This document shows positions 42,501 through 57,500 of a stretch of DNA of 64,000 nt, in pieces. The DNA is from Apostichopus japonicus. Its lineage: Eukaryota; Echinodermata; Holothuroidea; Aspidochirotida; Stichopodidae. The stretch is taken from the NCBI RefSeq assembly GCF_037975245.1, contig NC_092562.1:32182554-32246553 (forward strand). Reading direction: 5' to 3'. Position numbers and translations under genes: made by a program. Positions within the stretch are counted from its first letter, which is position 1; each line of letters opens with the position of its first letter. The notes beneath the pieces were generated by a model. The model was not told the DNA's origin and did not search any database. It was given only the letters and a program-made list of their open reading frames with translations.

Positions 42501-45500
42501 ATAACTCATTAATTCATGAACCATTCTATCTAATATTCAATGACAGTGTGAGGTCACCATAACTCATTAATTCATGAACCATTCTATCTAATATTACATG
42601 ACAGCGTGAGGTCATCATAACTCATTAATTCATGAACCATTCTATCTAATATTCAATGACAGTGTGAGGTAACCATAACTCATTAATTCATGAAACATTC
42701 TATCTAATATTAAATGACAGTGTGAGGTCACCATAACTCATTAATTCATGAAACATTCTATCTAATATTAAATGACAGTGTGAGGTCACCATAACTCATT
42801 AATTCATGAAACATTCTATCTAATATTAAATGACAGTGTGAGGTCACCATAACTCATTAATTCATGAAACATTCTATCTAATATTAAATGACAGTGTGAG
42901 GTCACCATAACTCATTAATTCATGAAACATTATATCTAATATTAAATGACATGGTGAGGTCACCATAACTCATTAATTCATGAACCATTCTATCTAATAT
43001 TAAATGACATTGTGAGGTCACCATAACTCATTCATTCATGAAACATTCTATCTAATATTCAATGACAGTGTGAGGTCACCATAACTCATTCATTCATGAA
43101 CCATTCTATCTAATATTACATGACAGTGTGAGGTCACCATAACTCATTCATTCATGAAACATTCTATCTAATATTAAATGACAGTGTGAGGTCACCATAA
43201 CTCATTAATTCATGAAACATTCTATCTAATATTAAATGACAGTGTGAGGTCACCATAACTCATTAATTCATGAAACATTATATCTAATATTAAATGACAT
43301 TGTGAGGTCACCATAACTCATTAATTCATGAACCATTCTATCTAATATTAAATGACATTGTGAGGTCACCATAACTCATTAATTCATGTAACATTCTATC
43401 TAATATTCAATGACAGTGTGAGGTCACCATAACTCATTAATTCATGAAACATTATATCTAATATTAAATGACATTGTGAGGTCACCATAACTCATTAATT
43501 CATGAACCATTCTATCTAATATTAAATGACATTGTGAGGTCACCATAACTCATTCATTCATGAAACATTCTATCTAATATTAAATGACAGTGTGAGGTCA
43601 CCATAACTCATTCATTCATGAACCATTCTATCTAATATTACATGACAGTGTGAGGTCACCATAACTCATTCATTCATGAAACATTCTATCTAATATTAAA
43701 TGACAGTGTGAGGTCACCATAACTCATTCATTCATGAAACATTCTATCTAATATTAAATGACAGTGTGAGGTCACCATAACTCATTAATTCATGAAACAT
43801 TCTATCTAATATTAAATGACAGTGTGAGGTCACCATAACTCATTAATTCATGAAACATTATATCTAATATTAAATGACATTGTGAGGTCACCATAACTCA
43901 TTAATTCATGAACCATTCTATCTAATATTAAATGACATTGTGAGGTCACCATAACTCATTAATTCATGAAACATTCTATCTAATATTCAATGACAGTGTG
44001 AGGTCACCATAACTCATTAATTCATGAAACATTATATCTAATATTAAATGACATTGTGAGGTCACCATAACTCATTAATTCATGAACCATTCTATCTAAT
44101 ATTAAATGGCATTGTGAGGTCACCATAACTCATTAATTCATGAAACATTCTATCTAATATTCAATGACAGTGTGAGGTCACCATAACTCATTAATTCATG
44201 AAACATTCTATCTAATATTACATGACAGTGTGAGGTCACCGTAACTCATTAATGCATGAAACATTCTATCTAATATTCAATGACAGTGTGAGGTAACCAT
44301 AACTCATTAATTCATGAACCATTCTATCTAATATTAAATGACAGTGTGAGGTCATCATAACTCATTAATTCATGAAACATTCTATCTAATATTCAATGAC
44401 AGTGTGAGGTCACTCATAACTCATTAATTCATGAACCATTCTATCTAATATTCAAGGACAGTGTGAGGTCACCATAACTCATTAATTCATGAAACATTTT
44501 ATCTAATATTCAATGACATTGTGAGGACACCATAACTCATTCATTCATGAACCATTCTATCTAATATTACATGACAGTGTGAGGTCACCATAACTCATTC
44601 ATTCATGAAACATTCTATCTAATATTAAATGACAGTGTGAGGTCACCATAACTCATTAATTCATGAAACATTCTATCTAATATTAAATGACAGTGTGAGG
44701 TCACCATAACTCATTAATTCATGAAACATTATATCTAATATTAAATGACATTGTGAGGTCACCATAACTCATTAATTCATGAAACATTCTATCTAATATT
44801 CAATGACAGTGTGAGGTCACCATAACTCATTAATTCATGAAACATTATATCTAATATTAAATGACATTGTGAGGTCACCATAACTCATTAATTCATGAAC
44901 CATTCTATCTAATATTAAATGACATTGTGAGGTCACCATAACTCATTAATTCATGAAACATTCTATCTAATATTAAATGACAGTGTGAGGTCACCATAAC
45001 TCATTCATTCATGAACCATTCTATCTAATATTACATGACAGTGTGAGGTCACCATAACTCATTCATTCATGAAACATTCTATCTAATATTAAATGACAGT
45101 GTGAGGTCACCATAACTCATTCATTCATGAAACATTCTATCTAATATTAAATGACAGTGTGAGGTCACCATAACTCATTAATTCATGAAACATTATATCT
45201 AATATTAAATGACATTGTGAGGTCACCATAACTCATTAATTCATGAACCATTCTATCTAATATTAAATGACATTGTGAGGTCACCATAACTCATTAATTC
45301 ATGAAACATTCTATCTAATATTCAATGACAGTGTGAGGTCACCATAACTCATTAATTCATGAAACATTATATCTAATATTAAATGACATTGTGAGGTCAC
45401 CATAACTCATTAATTCATGAACCATTCTATCTAATATTAAATGACATTGTGAGGTCACCATAACTCATTAATTCATGAAACATTCTATCTAATATTCAAT

Positions 45501-48500
45501 GACAGTGTGAGGTCACCATAACTCATTAATTCATGAAACATTCTATCTAATATTACATGACAGTGTGAGGTCACCGTAACTCATTAATGCATGAAACATT
45601 CTATCTAATATTCAATGACAGTGTGAGGTCACCGTAACTCATTAATTCATGAACCATTCTATCTAATATTAAATGACAGTGTGAGGTCATCATAACTCAT
45701 TAATTCATGAAACATTCTATCTAATATTCAATGACAGTGTGAGGTCACTCATAACTCATTAATTCATGAACCATTCTATCTAATATTAAATGAAATTGTG
45801 AGGTCACCATAACTCATTAATTCATGAAACATTCTATCTAATATTCAATGACATTGTGAGGACACCATAACTCATTCATTCATGAACCATTCTATCTAAT
45901 ATTCAATGACAGTGTGAGGTCACCATAACTCATTAATTCATGAACCATTCTATCTAATATTCAAGGACAGTGTGAGGTCACCATAACTCATTAATTCATG
46001 AACCATTCTATCTAATATTAAATGACAGTGTGAGATCACCATAACTCATTAATTCATGAAACATTCTATCTAATATTACATGACAGTGTGAGGTCACAGT
46101 AACTCATTAATTCATGAAACATTCTATCTAATATTAAATGACAGTGTGAGGTCACCATAACTCATTAATTCATGAAACATTCTATCTAATATTCAATGAC
46201 AGTGTGAGGTCACAGTAACTCATTAATGCATGAAACATTCTATCTAATATTAAATGACAGTGTGAGGTCACCATAACTCATTAATTCATGAACCATTCTA
46301 TCTAATATTACATGACAGTGTGAGGTCACCATAACTCATTAATTCATGAACCATTCTATCTAATATTAAATGACAGTGTGAGGTCACCATAACTCATTAA
46401 TTCATGAACCATTCTATCTAATATTACATGAGAATGTGAGGTCACCATAACTCATTAATTCATGAAACATTCTATCTAATATTACATGACAGTGTGAGGT
46501 CACCATCACTCATTAATTCATGAACCATTCTATCTAATATTCAATGACAGTGTGAGGTCACCATAACTCATTAATTCATGAACCATTCTATCTAATATTC
46601 AATGACAGTGTGAGGTCACCATAACTCATTAATTCATGAACCATTCTATCTAATATTCAATGACAGTGTGAAGACCCCTTGCCATTGCCCCTTCCTCAAC
46701 AGATGCTTTTCAGCTGCTATCCTATCTTAATTTGTCATAGACTACTTACCTATCATTTAATTTGTGAGTAGATTCCAGGACATCAGAAGTCATTCGTATC
46801 TTGTAGTCAATGTAGGGGGGTACATCATCACTCCCAGGAACAAATGATGTCAAATTGATAGCTGTATGGCAATGCAGAATATACAGTCTATAATATTTAA
46901 CAGAGCTGAGGAAACAGGGTTGTGTGTTCCACAAAATCAAACCACATGAGTAATGGCATGCTGTGCAATTAAATTCTTTTGGGCAATGTATGTATTTTTC
47001 AGCCATCAGAGAATTGTCAGGATTGACATGTTGCTAGTGATCATTATTCATTATAAGTCATGTATAACTAAAATGTGGCACTCCAACTGTGTACCTATCG
47101 GTCCTAACCAACTCATTAAAACTTGACAAGCTGTTACTAACTTGTGTTAAGTAACTTGACATTACCATGATTAGATTACCTGAAGTACATACAAGTTTGT
47201 TCGTTAATTATTCAAGAATATATAATTTCAAACATTTATCTGAAGTTTCAAGCTTAACTAACCCACCTCAACTGGTGTCTTCTAAAACATGTTTTTTGTT
47301 CAGGGCAACTGCATGAATGGAGCTCGGAACTAGTAAGTCGCCCAGTGCATCTGCATGCAAATTCACCCAGGGTGTCCAGACATTGGTGAGAGCTTTCACG
47401 CTGTGGTATGATACTGTTAACAGTACCGATCACACACATTAGGACCTATACAACAGTGCCATCTGTTGAAACACTGGAGAGCACCATCCATTCATCTACT
47501 TTTCTTTAACAAGATTTGACATTAATTTAGAGAGAGCTAATTAACCAAAAATCAAGTTGAAATGTTGTGTATAATGCATACATTTCATGCTACACATCTC
47601 CACCTGCTACAAGGTGAACTTACCTGCCCAAAAAGTATTGTTTTCTGCCAATTCTGCAGCTCTGTTCAACATGTCATCTTCAGTTTCATAAGCAACAAAC
47701 TTATCCAACTCAACACACTGTAAATGGAAAAGACATTGTGAACTTGTTTGTTATACTTGGCACAAAGAGCACACCTATCAATGGTACATGTTGGCAGGCT
47801 TCTAAACACAGAAGGGCATGGTGGGGAGTAGGAGGGCATAAAGGACAGATGAGGGTGTAGGAGAGCACAAAAGGGCAGATAGGGTGCATGAGGGCATACA
47901 GGTCAGGTGACAGAGCATGAAGGCACAGGGAGTGAGTGGGATGCACAGAAGGGAATAAGAGACTTGAATGGTCAAAACAGAGCTAAGAACAAAAGGAAGA
48001 AATCAACAACTGATCACAGTTGGAAGTAAGAGACTTGAATGGTCAAAACAGAGCTAAGAACGAAAGGAAGAAATCAACAACTGATCACAGTTGGGAGTAA
48101 GAGACTTGAATGGTCAAAACAGAGCTAAGAACAAAAGGAAGAAATCAACAACTGATCACAGTTGGGAGTAAGAGACTTGAATGGTCAAAACAGAGCTAAG
48201 AACAAAAGGAATAAATCAACAACTGATCACAGTTGGAAGTAAGAGACTTGAATGGTCAAAACAGAGCTAAGAACAAAAGGAAGAAACCAACAACTGATCA
48301 CAGTTGGAAGTAAGAGACTTGAATGGTCAAAACAGAGCTAAGAACAAAAGGAAGAAACCAACAACTGATCACAGTTGGAAGTAAGAGACTTGAATGGTCA
48401 AAACAGAGCTAAGAACAAAAGGAAGAAATCAACAACTGATCACAGTTGGAAGTAAGAGACTTGAATGGTCAAAACAGAGCTAAGAACAAAAGGAAGAAAC

Positions 48501-51500
48501 CAACAACTGATCACAGTTGGAAGTAAGAGACTTGAATGGTCAAAACAGAGCTAAGAACAAAAGGAAGAAATCAACAACTGATCACAGTTGGAAGTAAGAG
48601 ACTTGAATGGTCAAAACAGAGCTAAGAACAAAAGGAAGAAATCAACAACTGATCACAGTTGGGAGTAAGAGACTTGAATGGTCAAAACAGAGCTAAGAAC
48701 AAAAGGAAGAAATCAACAACTGATCACAGTTGGGAGTAAGAGACTTGAATGGTCAAAACAGAGCTAAGAACAAAAGGAAGAAACCAACAACTGATCACAG
48801 TTGGAAGTAAGAGACTTGAATGGTCAAAACAGAGCTAAGAACAAAAGGAAGAAATCAACAACTGATCACAGTTGGAAGTAAGAGACTTGAATGGTCAAAA
48901 CAGAGCTAAGAACAAAAGGAAGAAACCAACAACTGATCACAGTTGGAAGTAAGAGACTTGAATGGTCAAAACAGAGCTAAGAACAAAAGGAAGAAATCAA
49001 CAACTGATCACAGTTGGAAGTAAGAGACTTGAATGGTCAAAACAGAGCTAAGAACAAAAGGAAGAAATCAACAACTGATCACAGTTGGGAGTAAGAGACT
49101 TGAATGGTCCAAACAGAGCTAAGAACAAAAGGAAGAAATCAACAACTGATCACAGTTGGGAGTAAGAGACTTGAATGGTCAAAACAGAGCTAAGAACAAA
49201 AGGAAGAAACCAACAACTGATCACAGTTGGAAGTAAGAGACTTGAATGGTCAAAACAGAGCTAAGAACAAAAGGAAGAAATCAACAACTGATCACAGTTG
49301 GAAGTAAGAGACTTGAATGGTCAAAACAGAGCTAAGAACGAAAGGAAGAAATCAACAACTGATCACAGTTGGGAGTAAGAGACTTGAATGGTCAAAACAG
49401 AGCTAAGAACAAAAGGAAGAAATCAACAACTGATCACAGTTGGAAGTAAGAGACTTGAATGGTCAAAACAGAGCTAAGAACAAAAGGAAGAAATCAACAA
49501 CTGATCACAGTTGGAAGTAAGAGACTTGAATGGTCAAAACAGAGCTAAGAACAAAAGGAAGAAATCAACAACTGATCACAGTTGGGAGTAAGAGACTTGA
49601 ATGGTCAAAACAGAGCTAAGAACAAAAGGAAGAAATCAACAACTGATCACAGTTGGAAGTAAGAGACTTGAATGGTCAAAACAGAGCTAAGAACAAAAGG
49701 AAGAAATCAACAACTGATCACAGTTGGAAGTAAGAGACTTGAATGGTCAAAACAGAGCTAAGAACGAAAGGAAGAAATCAACAACTGATCACAGTTGGGA
49801 GTAAGAGACTTGAATGGTCAAAACAGAGCTAAGAACAAAAGGAAGAAATCAACAACTGATCACAGTTGGAAGTAAGAGACTTGAATGGTCAAAACAGAGC
49901 TAAGAACAAAAGGAAGAAATCAACAACTGATCACAGTTGGAAGTAAGAGACTTGAATGGTCAAAACAGAGCTAAGAACAAAAGGAAGAAATCAACAACTG
50001 ATCACAGTTGGAAGTAAGAGACCTGAATGGTCAAAACAGAGCTAAGAACGAAAGGAAGAAATCAACAACTGATCACAGTTGGAAGTAAGAGACTTGAATG
50101 GTCAAAACAGAGCTAAGAACAAAAGGAAGAAATCAACAACTGATCACAGTTGGGAGTAAGAGACTTGAATGGTCAAAACAGAGCTAAGAACAAAAGGAAG
50201 AAATCAACAACTGATCACAGTTGGAAGTAAGAGACTTGAATGGTCAAAACAGAGCTAAGAACAAAAGGAAGAAATCAACAACTGATCACAGCTGGGAGTA
50301 AGAGACTTGAATGGTCAAAACAGAGCTAAGAACAAAAGGAAGAAATCAACAACTGATCACAGTTGGAAGTAAGAGACTTGAATGGTCAAAACAGAGCTAA
50401 GAACAAAAGGAAGAAATCAACAACTGATCACAGTTGGGAGTTAGAGACTTGAATGGTCAAAACAGAGCTAAGAACAAAAGGAAGAAATCAACAACTGATC
50501 ACAGTTGGGAGTAAGAGACTTGAATGGTCAAAACAGAGCTAAGAACAAAAGGAAGAAATCAACAACTGATCACAGTTGGGAGTTAGAGACTTGAATGGTC
50601 AAAACAGAGCTAAGAACAAAAGGAAGAAATCAACAACTGATCACAGTTGGGAGTTAGAGACTTGAATGGTCAAAACAGAGCTAAGAACAAAAGGAAGAAA
50701 TCAACAACTGATCACAGTTGGGAGTTAGAGACTTGAATGGTCAAAACAGAGCTAAGAACAAAAGGAAGAAATCAACAACTGATCACAGTTGGAAGTAAGA
50801 GACTTGAATGGTCAAAACAGAGCTAAGAACAAAAGGAAGAAATCAACAACTGATCACAGTTGGAAGTAAGAGACTTGAATGGTCAATACAGAGCTGAGAA
50901 CAAAAGGAAAAAATCAACAACTGATCACAGTTGGAAGTAAGAGACTTGAATGGTCAATACAGAGCTGAGAACAAAAGGAAAAAATCAACAACTGATCACA
51001 GTTGGAAGTAAGAGACTTGAATGGTCAAAACAGAGCTAAGAACAAAAGGAAGAAATCAACAACTGATCACAGTTGGGAGTTAGAGATTTGAATGGTCAAA
51101 ACAGAGCTAAGAACAAAAGGAAGAAATCAACAACTGATCACAGTTGGGAGTTAGAGACTTGAATGGTCAAAACAGAGCTAAGAACAAAAGGAAGAAATCA
51201 ACAACTGATCACAGTTGGGAGTTAGAGACTTGAATGGTCAAAACAGAGCTAAGAACAAAAGGAAGAAATCAACAACTGATCACAGTTGGGAGTTAGAGAC
51301 TTGAATGGTCAAAACAGAGCTAAGAACAAAAGGAAGAAATCAACAACTGATCACAGTTGGAAGTAAGAGACTTGAATGGTCAAAACAGAGCTAAGAACAA
51401 AAGGAAGAAATCAACAACTGATCACAGTTGGGAGTTAGAGACTTGAATGGTCAAAACAGAGCTAAGAACAAAAGGAAGAAATCAACAACTGATCACAGTT

Positions 51501-54500
51501 GGAAGTAAGAGACTTGAATGGTCAAAACAGAGCTAAGAACAAAAGGAAGAAATCAACAACTGATCACAGTTGGAAGTTAGAGACTTGAATGGTCAAAACA
51601 GAGCTAAGAACAAAAGGAAGAAATCAACAACTGATCACAGTTGGAAGTTAGAGACTTGAATGGTCAAAACAGAGCTAAGAACAAAAGGAAGAAATCAACA
51701 ACTGATCACAGTTGGGAGTTAGAGACTTGAATGGTCAAAACAGAGCTAAGAACAAAAGGAAGAAATCAACAACTGATCACAGTTGGAAGTAAGAGACTTG
51801 AATGGTCAAAACAGAGCTAAGAACAAAAGGAAGAAATCAACAACTGATCACAGTTGGAAGTAAGAGACTTGAATGGTCAAAACAGAGCTAAGAACAAAAG
51901 GAAGAAATCAACAACTGATCACAGTTGGGAGTAAGAGACTTGAATGGTCAAAACAGAGCTAAGAACAAAAGGAAGAAATCAACAACTGATCACAGTTGGA
52001 AGTAAGAGACTTGAATGGTCAAAACAGAGCTAAGAACGAAAGGAAGAAATCAACAACTGATCACAGTTGGAAGTAAGAGACCTGAATGGTCAAGAGCTAA
52101 GAACAAAAGGAAGAAACCAACAACTGATCACAGTTGGGAATAAGAGACCTGAATGGTCAAAACAGAGCTAAGAACAAAAGGAAGAAACCAACAACTGATC
52201 ACAGTTGGGAATAAGAGACTTGAATGGTCAAAACAGAGCTAAGAACAAAAGGAAGAAATCAACAACTGATCACAGTTGGAAGTAAGAGACCTGAATGGTC
52301 AAAACAGAGCTAAGAACAAAAGGAAGAAACCAACAACTGATCACAGTTGGAAGTAAGAGACTTGAATGGTCAAAACAGAGCTAAGAACAAAAGGAAGAAA
52401 TCAACAACTGATCACAGTTGGAAGTAAGAGACTTGAATGGTCAAAACAGAGCTAAGAACAAAAGGAAGAAATCAACAACTGATCACAGTTGGAAGTAAGA
52501 GACTTGAATGGTCAAAACAGAGCTAAGAACAAAAGGAAGAAATCAACAACTGATCACAGTTGGAAGTAAGAGACTTGAATGGTCAAAACAGAGCTAAGAA
52601 CAAAAGGAAGAAATCAACAACTGATCACAGTTGGAAGTAAGAGACTTGAATGGTCAAAACAGAGCTAAGAACAAAAGGAAGAAATCAACAACTGATCACA
52701 GTTGGGAGTAAGAGACTTGAATGGTCAAAACAGAGCTAAGAACAAAAGGAAGAAATCAACAACTGATCACAGTTGGGAGAAGAGACTTGAATGGTCAAAA
52801 CAGAGCTAAGAACAAAAGGAAGAAATCAACAACTGATCACAGTTGGGAGTAAGAACTTGAATGGTCAAAACAGAGCTAAGAACAAAAGGAAGAAATCAAC
52901 AACTGATCACAGTTGGAAGTAAGAGACTTGAATGGTCAAAACAGAGCTAAGAACAAAAGGAAGAAATCAACAACTGATCACAGTTGGGAGTAAGAACTTG
53001 AATGGTCAAAACAGAGCTAAGAACAAAAGGAAGAAATCAACAACTGATCACAGTTGGGAGTAAGAGACTTGAATGGTCCAAACAGAGCTAAGAACAAAAG
53101 GAAGAAATCAACAACTGATCACAGTTGGGAGTAAGAACTTGAATGGTCCAAACAGAGCTAAGAACAAAAGGAAGAAATCAACAACTGATCACAGTTGGAA
53201 GTAAGAGACTTGAATGGTCAAAACAGAGCTAAGAACAAAAGTAAGAAATCAACAACTGATCACAGTTGGAAGTAAGAGACTTGAATGGTCAAAACAGAGC
53301 TAAGAACAAAAGTAAGAAATCAACAAATGATCACAGATGGGAGTAAGAGACTTGAATGGTCAAAACAGAGCTAAGAACAAAAGGAAGAAATCAACAACTG
53401 ATCACAGATGGGAGTAAGAGACTTGAATGGTCAAAACAGAGCTAAGAACAAAAGGAAGAAATCAACAACTGATCACAGTTGGGAGTAAGAGACTTGAATG
53501 GTCAAAACAGAGCTAAGAACAAAAGGAAGAAATCAACAACTGATCACAGTTGGGAGTAAGAGACTTGAATGGTCAAAACAGAGCTAAGAACAAAAGGAAG
53601 AAATCAACAACTGATCACAGTTGGGAGTAAGAGACTTGAATGGTCAAAACAGAGCTAAGAACAAAAGGAAGAAATCAACAACTGATCACAGTTGGGAGTA
53701 AGAGACTCGAATGGTCAAAACAGAGCTAAGAACAAAAGGAAGAAATCAACAACTGATCACAGTTGGGAGTAAGAGACTCGAATGGTCAAAACAGAGCTAA
53801 GAACAAAAGGAAGAAATCAACAACTGATCACAGTTGGGAGTAAGAGACTCGAATGGTCAAAACAGAGCTAAGAACAAAAGGAAGAAATCAACAACTGATC
53901 ACAGTTGGGAGTAAGAGACTCGAATGGTCAAAACAGAGCTAAGAACAAAAGGAAGAAATCAACAACTGATCACAGTTGGGAGTAAGAGACTTGAATGGTC
54001 AAAACAGAGCTAAGAACAAAAGGAAGAAATCAACAACTGATCACAGTTGGAAGTAAGAGACTTGAATGGTCAAAACAGAGCTAAGAACAAAAGGAAGAAA
54101 TCAACAACTGATCACAGTTGGGAGTAAGAGACTTGAATGGTCAAAACAGAGCTAAGAACAAAAGGAAGAAATCAACAACTGACCACAGTTGGAAGTAAGA
54201 GACTTGAATGGTCAAAACAGAGCTAAGAACAAAAGGAAGAAATCAACAACTGATCAAAGTTGGGAGTAAGAGACTTGAATGGTCAAAACAGAGCTAAGAA
54301 CAAAAGGAAGAAATCAACAACTGATCACAGTTGGAAGTTAGAGACCTGAATGGTCAAAACAGAGCTAAGAACAAAAGGAAGAAATCAACAACTGATCACA
54401 GTTGGAAGTAAGAGACCTGAATGGTCAAAACAGAGCTAAGAACAAAAGGAAGAAACCAACAACTGATCACAGTTGGAAGTAAGAGACTTGAATGGTCAAA

Positions 54501-57500
54501 ACAGAGCTAAGAACAAAAGGAAGAAATCAACAACTGATCACAGTTGGAAGTAAGAGACCTGAATGGTCAAAACAGAGCTAAGAACAAAAGGAAGAAATCA
54601 ACAACTGATCACAGTTGGAAGTAAGAGACTTGAATGGTCAAAACAGAGCTAAGAACAAAAGGAAGAAATCAACAACTGATCACAGTTGGAAGTAAGAGAC
54701 TTGAATGGTCAAAACAGAGCTAAGAACAAAAGGAAGAAATCAACAACTGATCACAGTTGGAAGTAAGAGACTTGAATGGTCAAAACAGAGCTAAGAACAA
54801 AAGGAAGAAATCAACAACTGATCACAGTTGGAAGTAAGAGACCTGAATGGTCAAAACAGAGCTAAGAACAAAAGGAAGAAATCAACAACTGATCACAGTT
54901 GGAAGTAACAGACTTGAATGGTCAAAACAGAGCTAAGAACAAAAGGAAGAAATCAACAACTGATCACAGTTGGAAGTAAGAGACTTGAATGGTCAAAACA
55001 GAGCTAAGAACAAAAGGAAGAAATCAACAACTGATCACAGTTGGGAGTTAGAGACCTGAATGGTCAAAACAGAGCTAAGAACAAAAGGAAGAAATCAACA
55101 ACTGATCACAGTTGGAAGTAACAGACTTGAATGGTCAAAACAGAGCTAAGAACAAAAGGAAGAAATCAACAACTGATCACAGTTGGGAGTTAGAGACCTG
55201 AATGGTCAAAACAGAGCTAAGAACGAAAGGAAGAAATCAACAACTGATCACAGTTGGGAGTTAGAGACTTGAATGGTCAAAACAGAGCTAAGAACGAAAG
55301 GAAGAAATCAACAACTGATCACAGTTGGAAGTAAGAGACTTGAATGGTCAAACAGAGCTAAGAACAAAAGGAAGAAATCAACAACTGATCACAGTTGGAA
55401 GTAACAGACTTGAATGGTCAAAACAGAGCTAAGAACAAAAGGAAGAAATCAACAACTGATCACAGTTGGGAGTTAGAGACTTGAATGGTCAAAACAGAGC
55501 TAAGAACGAAAGGAAGAAATCAACAACTGATCACAGTTGGGAGTTAGAGACTTGAATGGTCAAAACAGAGCTAAGAACGAAAGGAAGAAATCAACAACTG
55601 ATCACAGTTGGGAGTTAGAGACTTGAATGGTCAAAACAGAGCTAAGAACGAAAGGAAAAAAATCAACAACTGATCACAGTTGGAAGTAAGAGACTTGAAT
55701 GGTCAAAACAGTGCTAAGAACAAAAGGAAGAAATCAACAACTGATCACAGTTGGGAATAAGAGACTTGAATGGTCAAAACAGAGCTAAGAACGAAAGGAA
55801 AAAAATCAACAACTGATCACAGTTGGGAGAAGAGACATGACTGTACACTATTAGCTATTACTATTGTATAATTAGTATGAGCTATTGTATTAGTATTGTA
55901 TTAGTATTAGCTATTACTATTGTATTAGTATTACTATTGACTATTGTATTAGTATTGTATTAGTATTAGCTGTTACTATTGTATTAGTATTACTATTGAC
56001 TATTGTATTAGTATTGTATTAGTATTAGCTATTACTATTGTATTAGTATTACTATTGACTATTGTATTAGTATTGTATTAGTATTAGCTATTACTATTGT
56101 ATTAGTATTACTATTGACTATTGTATTAATATTGTATTAGTATTAGCTGTTACTATTGTATTAGTATTACTATTGACTATTGTATTAGTATGAGCTATTG
56201 TATTAGTATTGTATTAGTATTAGCTATTACTATTGTATTAGTATTACTATTGACTATTGTATTAGTATTAGCTATTGGGGAGTAAGAAGGTTTGCTAATC
56301 CTGGATTGGATAGACAGCATTCTAAATAAAGGAAAACAAATTAACATCAATACTAATCCACAGTCAATCTATTGTTTTGTCTTTCTTTTACACCTCACCT
56401 TCATAGCGTCCACCAAAGCAGTGGAAAACTTATCCATACTGTTCACAAAGTCCAATATTTCATCTTTGTTGATACCACTGGTGAGTTCCTCAGGTCCAAC
56501 CAGCTCCTCCAGAACAACAAGCTCCTGAAATTTGGAGAAAATAATGTGTTCTTTTTCATGAATCTATCTTTTAAGATCACTTTGCCAGACTCACCAGCAG
56601 CAATTAGTATAACCATCTTTATAATATTACAAATTGTGAATCATCATCACATCAAAATTCACACTATGACTATTTGTAGAAAATCTGAAGTGTTGTCATT
56701 CACATAAAAATAGTAATCAACTACACCCTTATCCCGAAACACACACAAACCAACATTGACTTATGTTACCCTGGTTATTTGACTTACATCTTGGCAACTG
56801 CCAAAATTAATTGACTGGTTGAGAGCATTGTGGATTGTAGGGGAGTACTCCAGCCATTTGAGAGCCACATCATTCATAGTCTTGATAGTTTCAAGAGGTT
56901 CCTTGGCCTGAGAAAAAAATATACAATCTTTATATAAATTGAAAGAACATAATCACTTAGTAACTGAGACATCTTAATTCAGATCCAAGGTAATACTATG
57001 GAAAAAGAAAATGAGGGTGCACTACACAGAGCTATGGTAAGCACTCTGGAGATACCAAATAAGTATGTCATAGCTAACAGCTAATAAACGTAAGAATGTT
57101 GAATGAATCCATACAGCAAAAACAAAGGCATGTTCCTGTATTCTTAAGAGATATCCACAACAAAACTAACCATCAAAGATTTTAGTTCATCTGAGAGGTG
57201 GAGATCATACTAATATTAGTAGGCTTTAGGTCATCTGAGAGGTGGAGATCATTCTAATATTAGTAGGCTCTAGGTCATCTGAAAGGTAGAGATCATTCTA
57301 ATATTAGTAGGCTTAAGGTCATCTGAGAGGTAGAGATCATACTAATATTAGTAGGTTTTAGGTCATCTGAGAGGTAGAGATCATACTAATATTAGTAAAC
57401 TTGAGGTCATCTGAGAGGTGGAGATCATTCTAATATTAGTAGGCTTTAGGTCATCTGAGAGGTAGAGATCATACTAATATTAGAATGTTTTAGGTCATCT

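Noticed and set aside
40670-46672. CRISPR-like regular array
   Set aside because: The 58-bp units are contiguous with no unique spacers, in a eukaryotic intron; it is a minisatellite.
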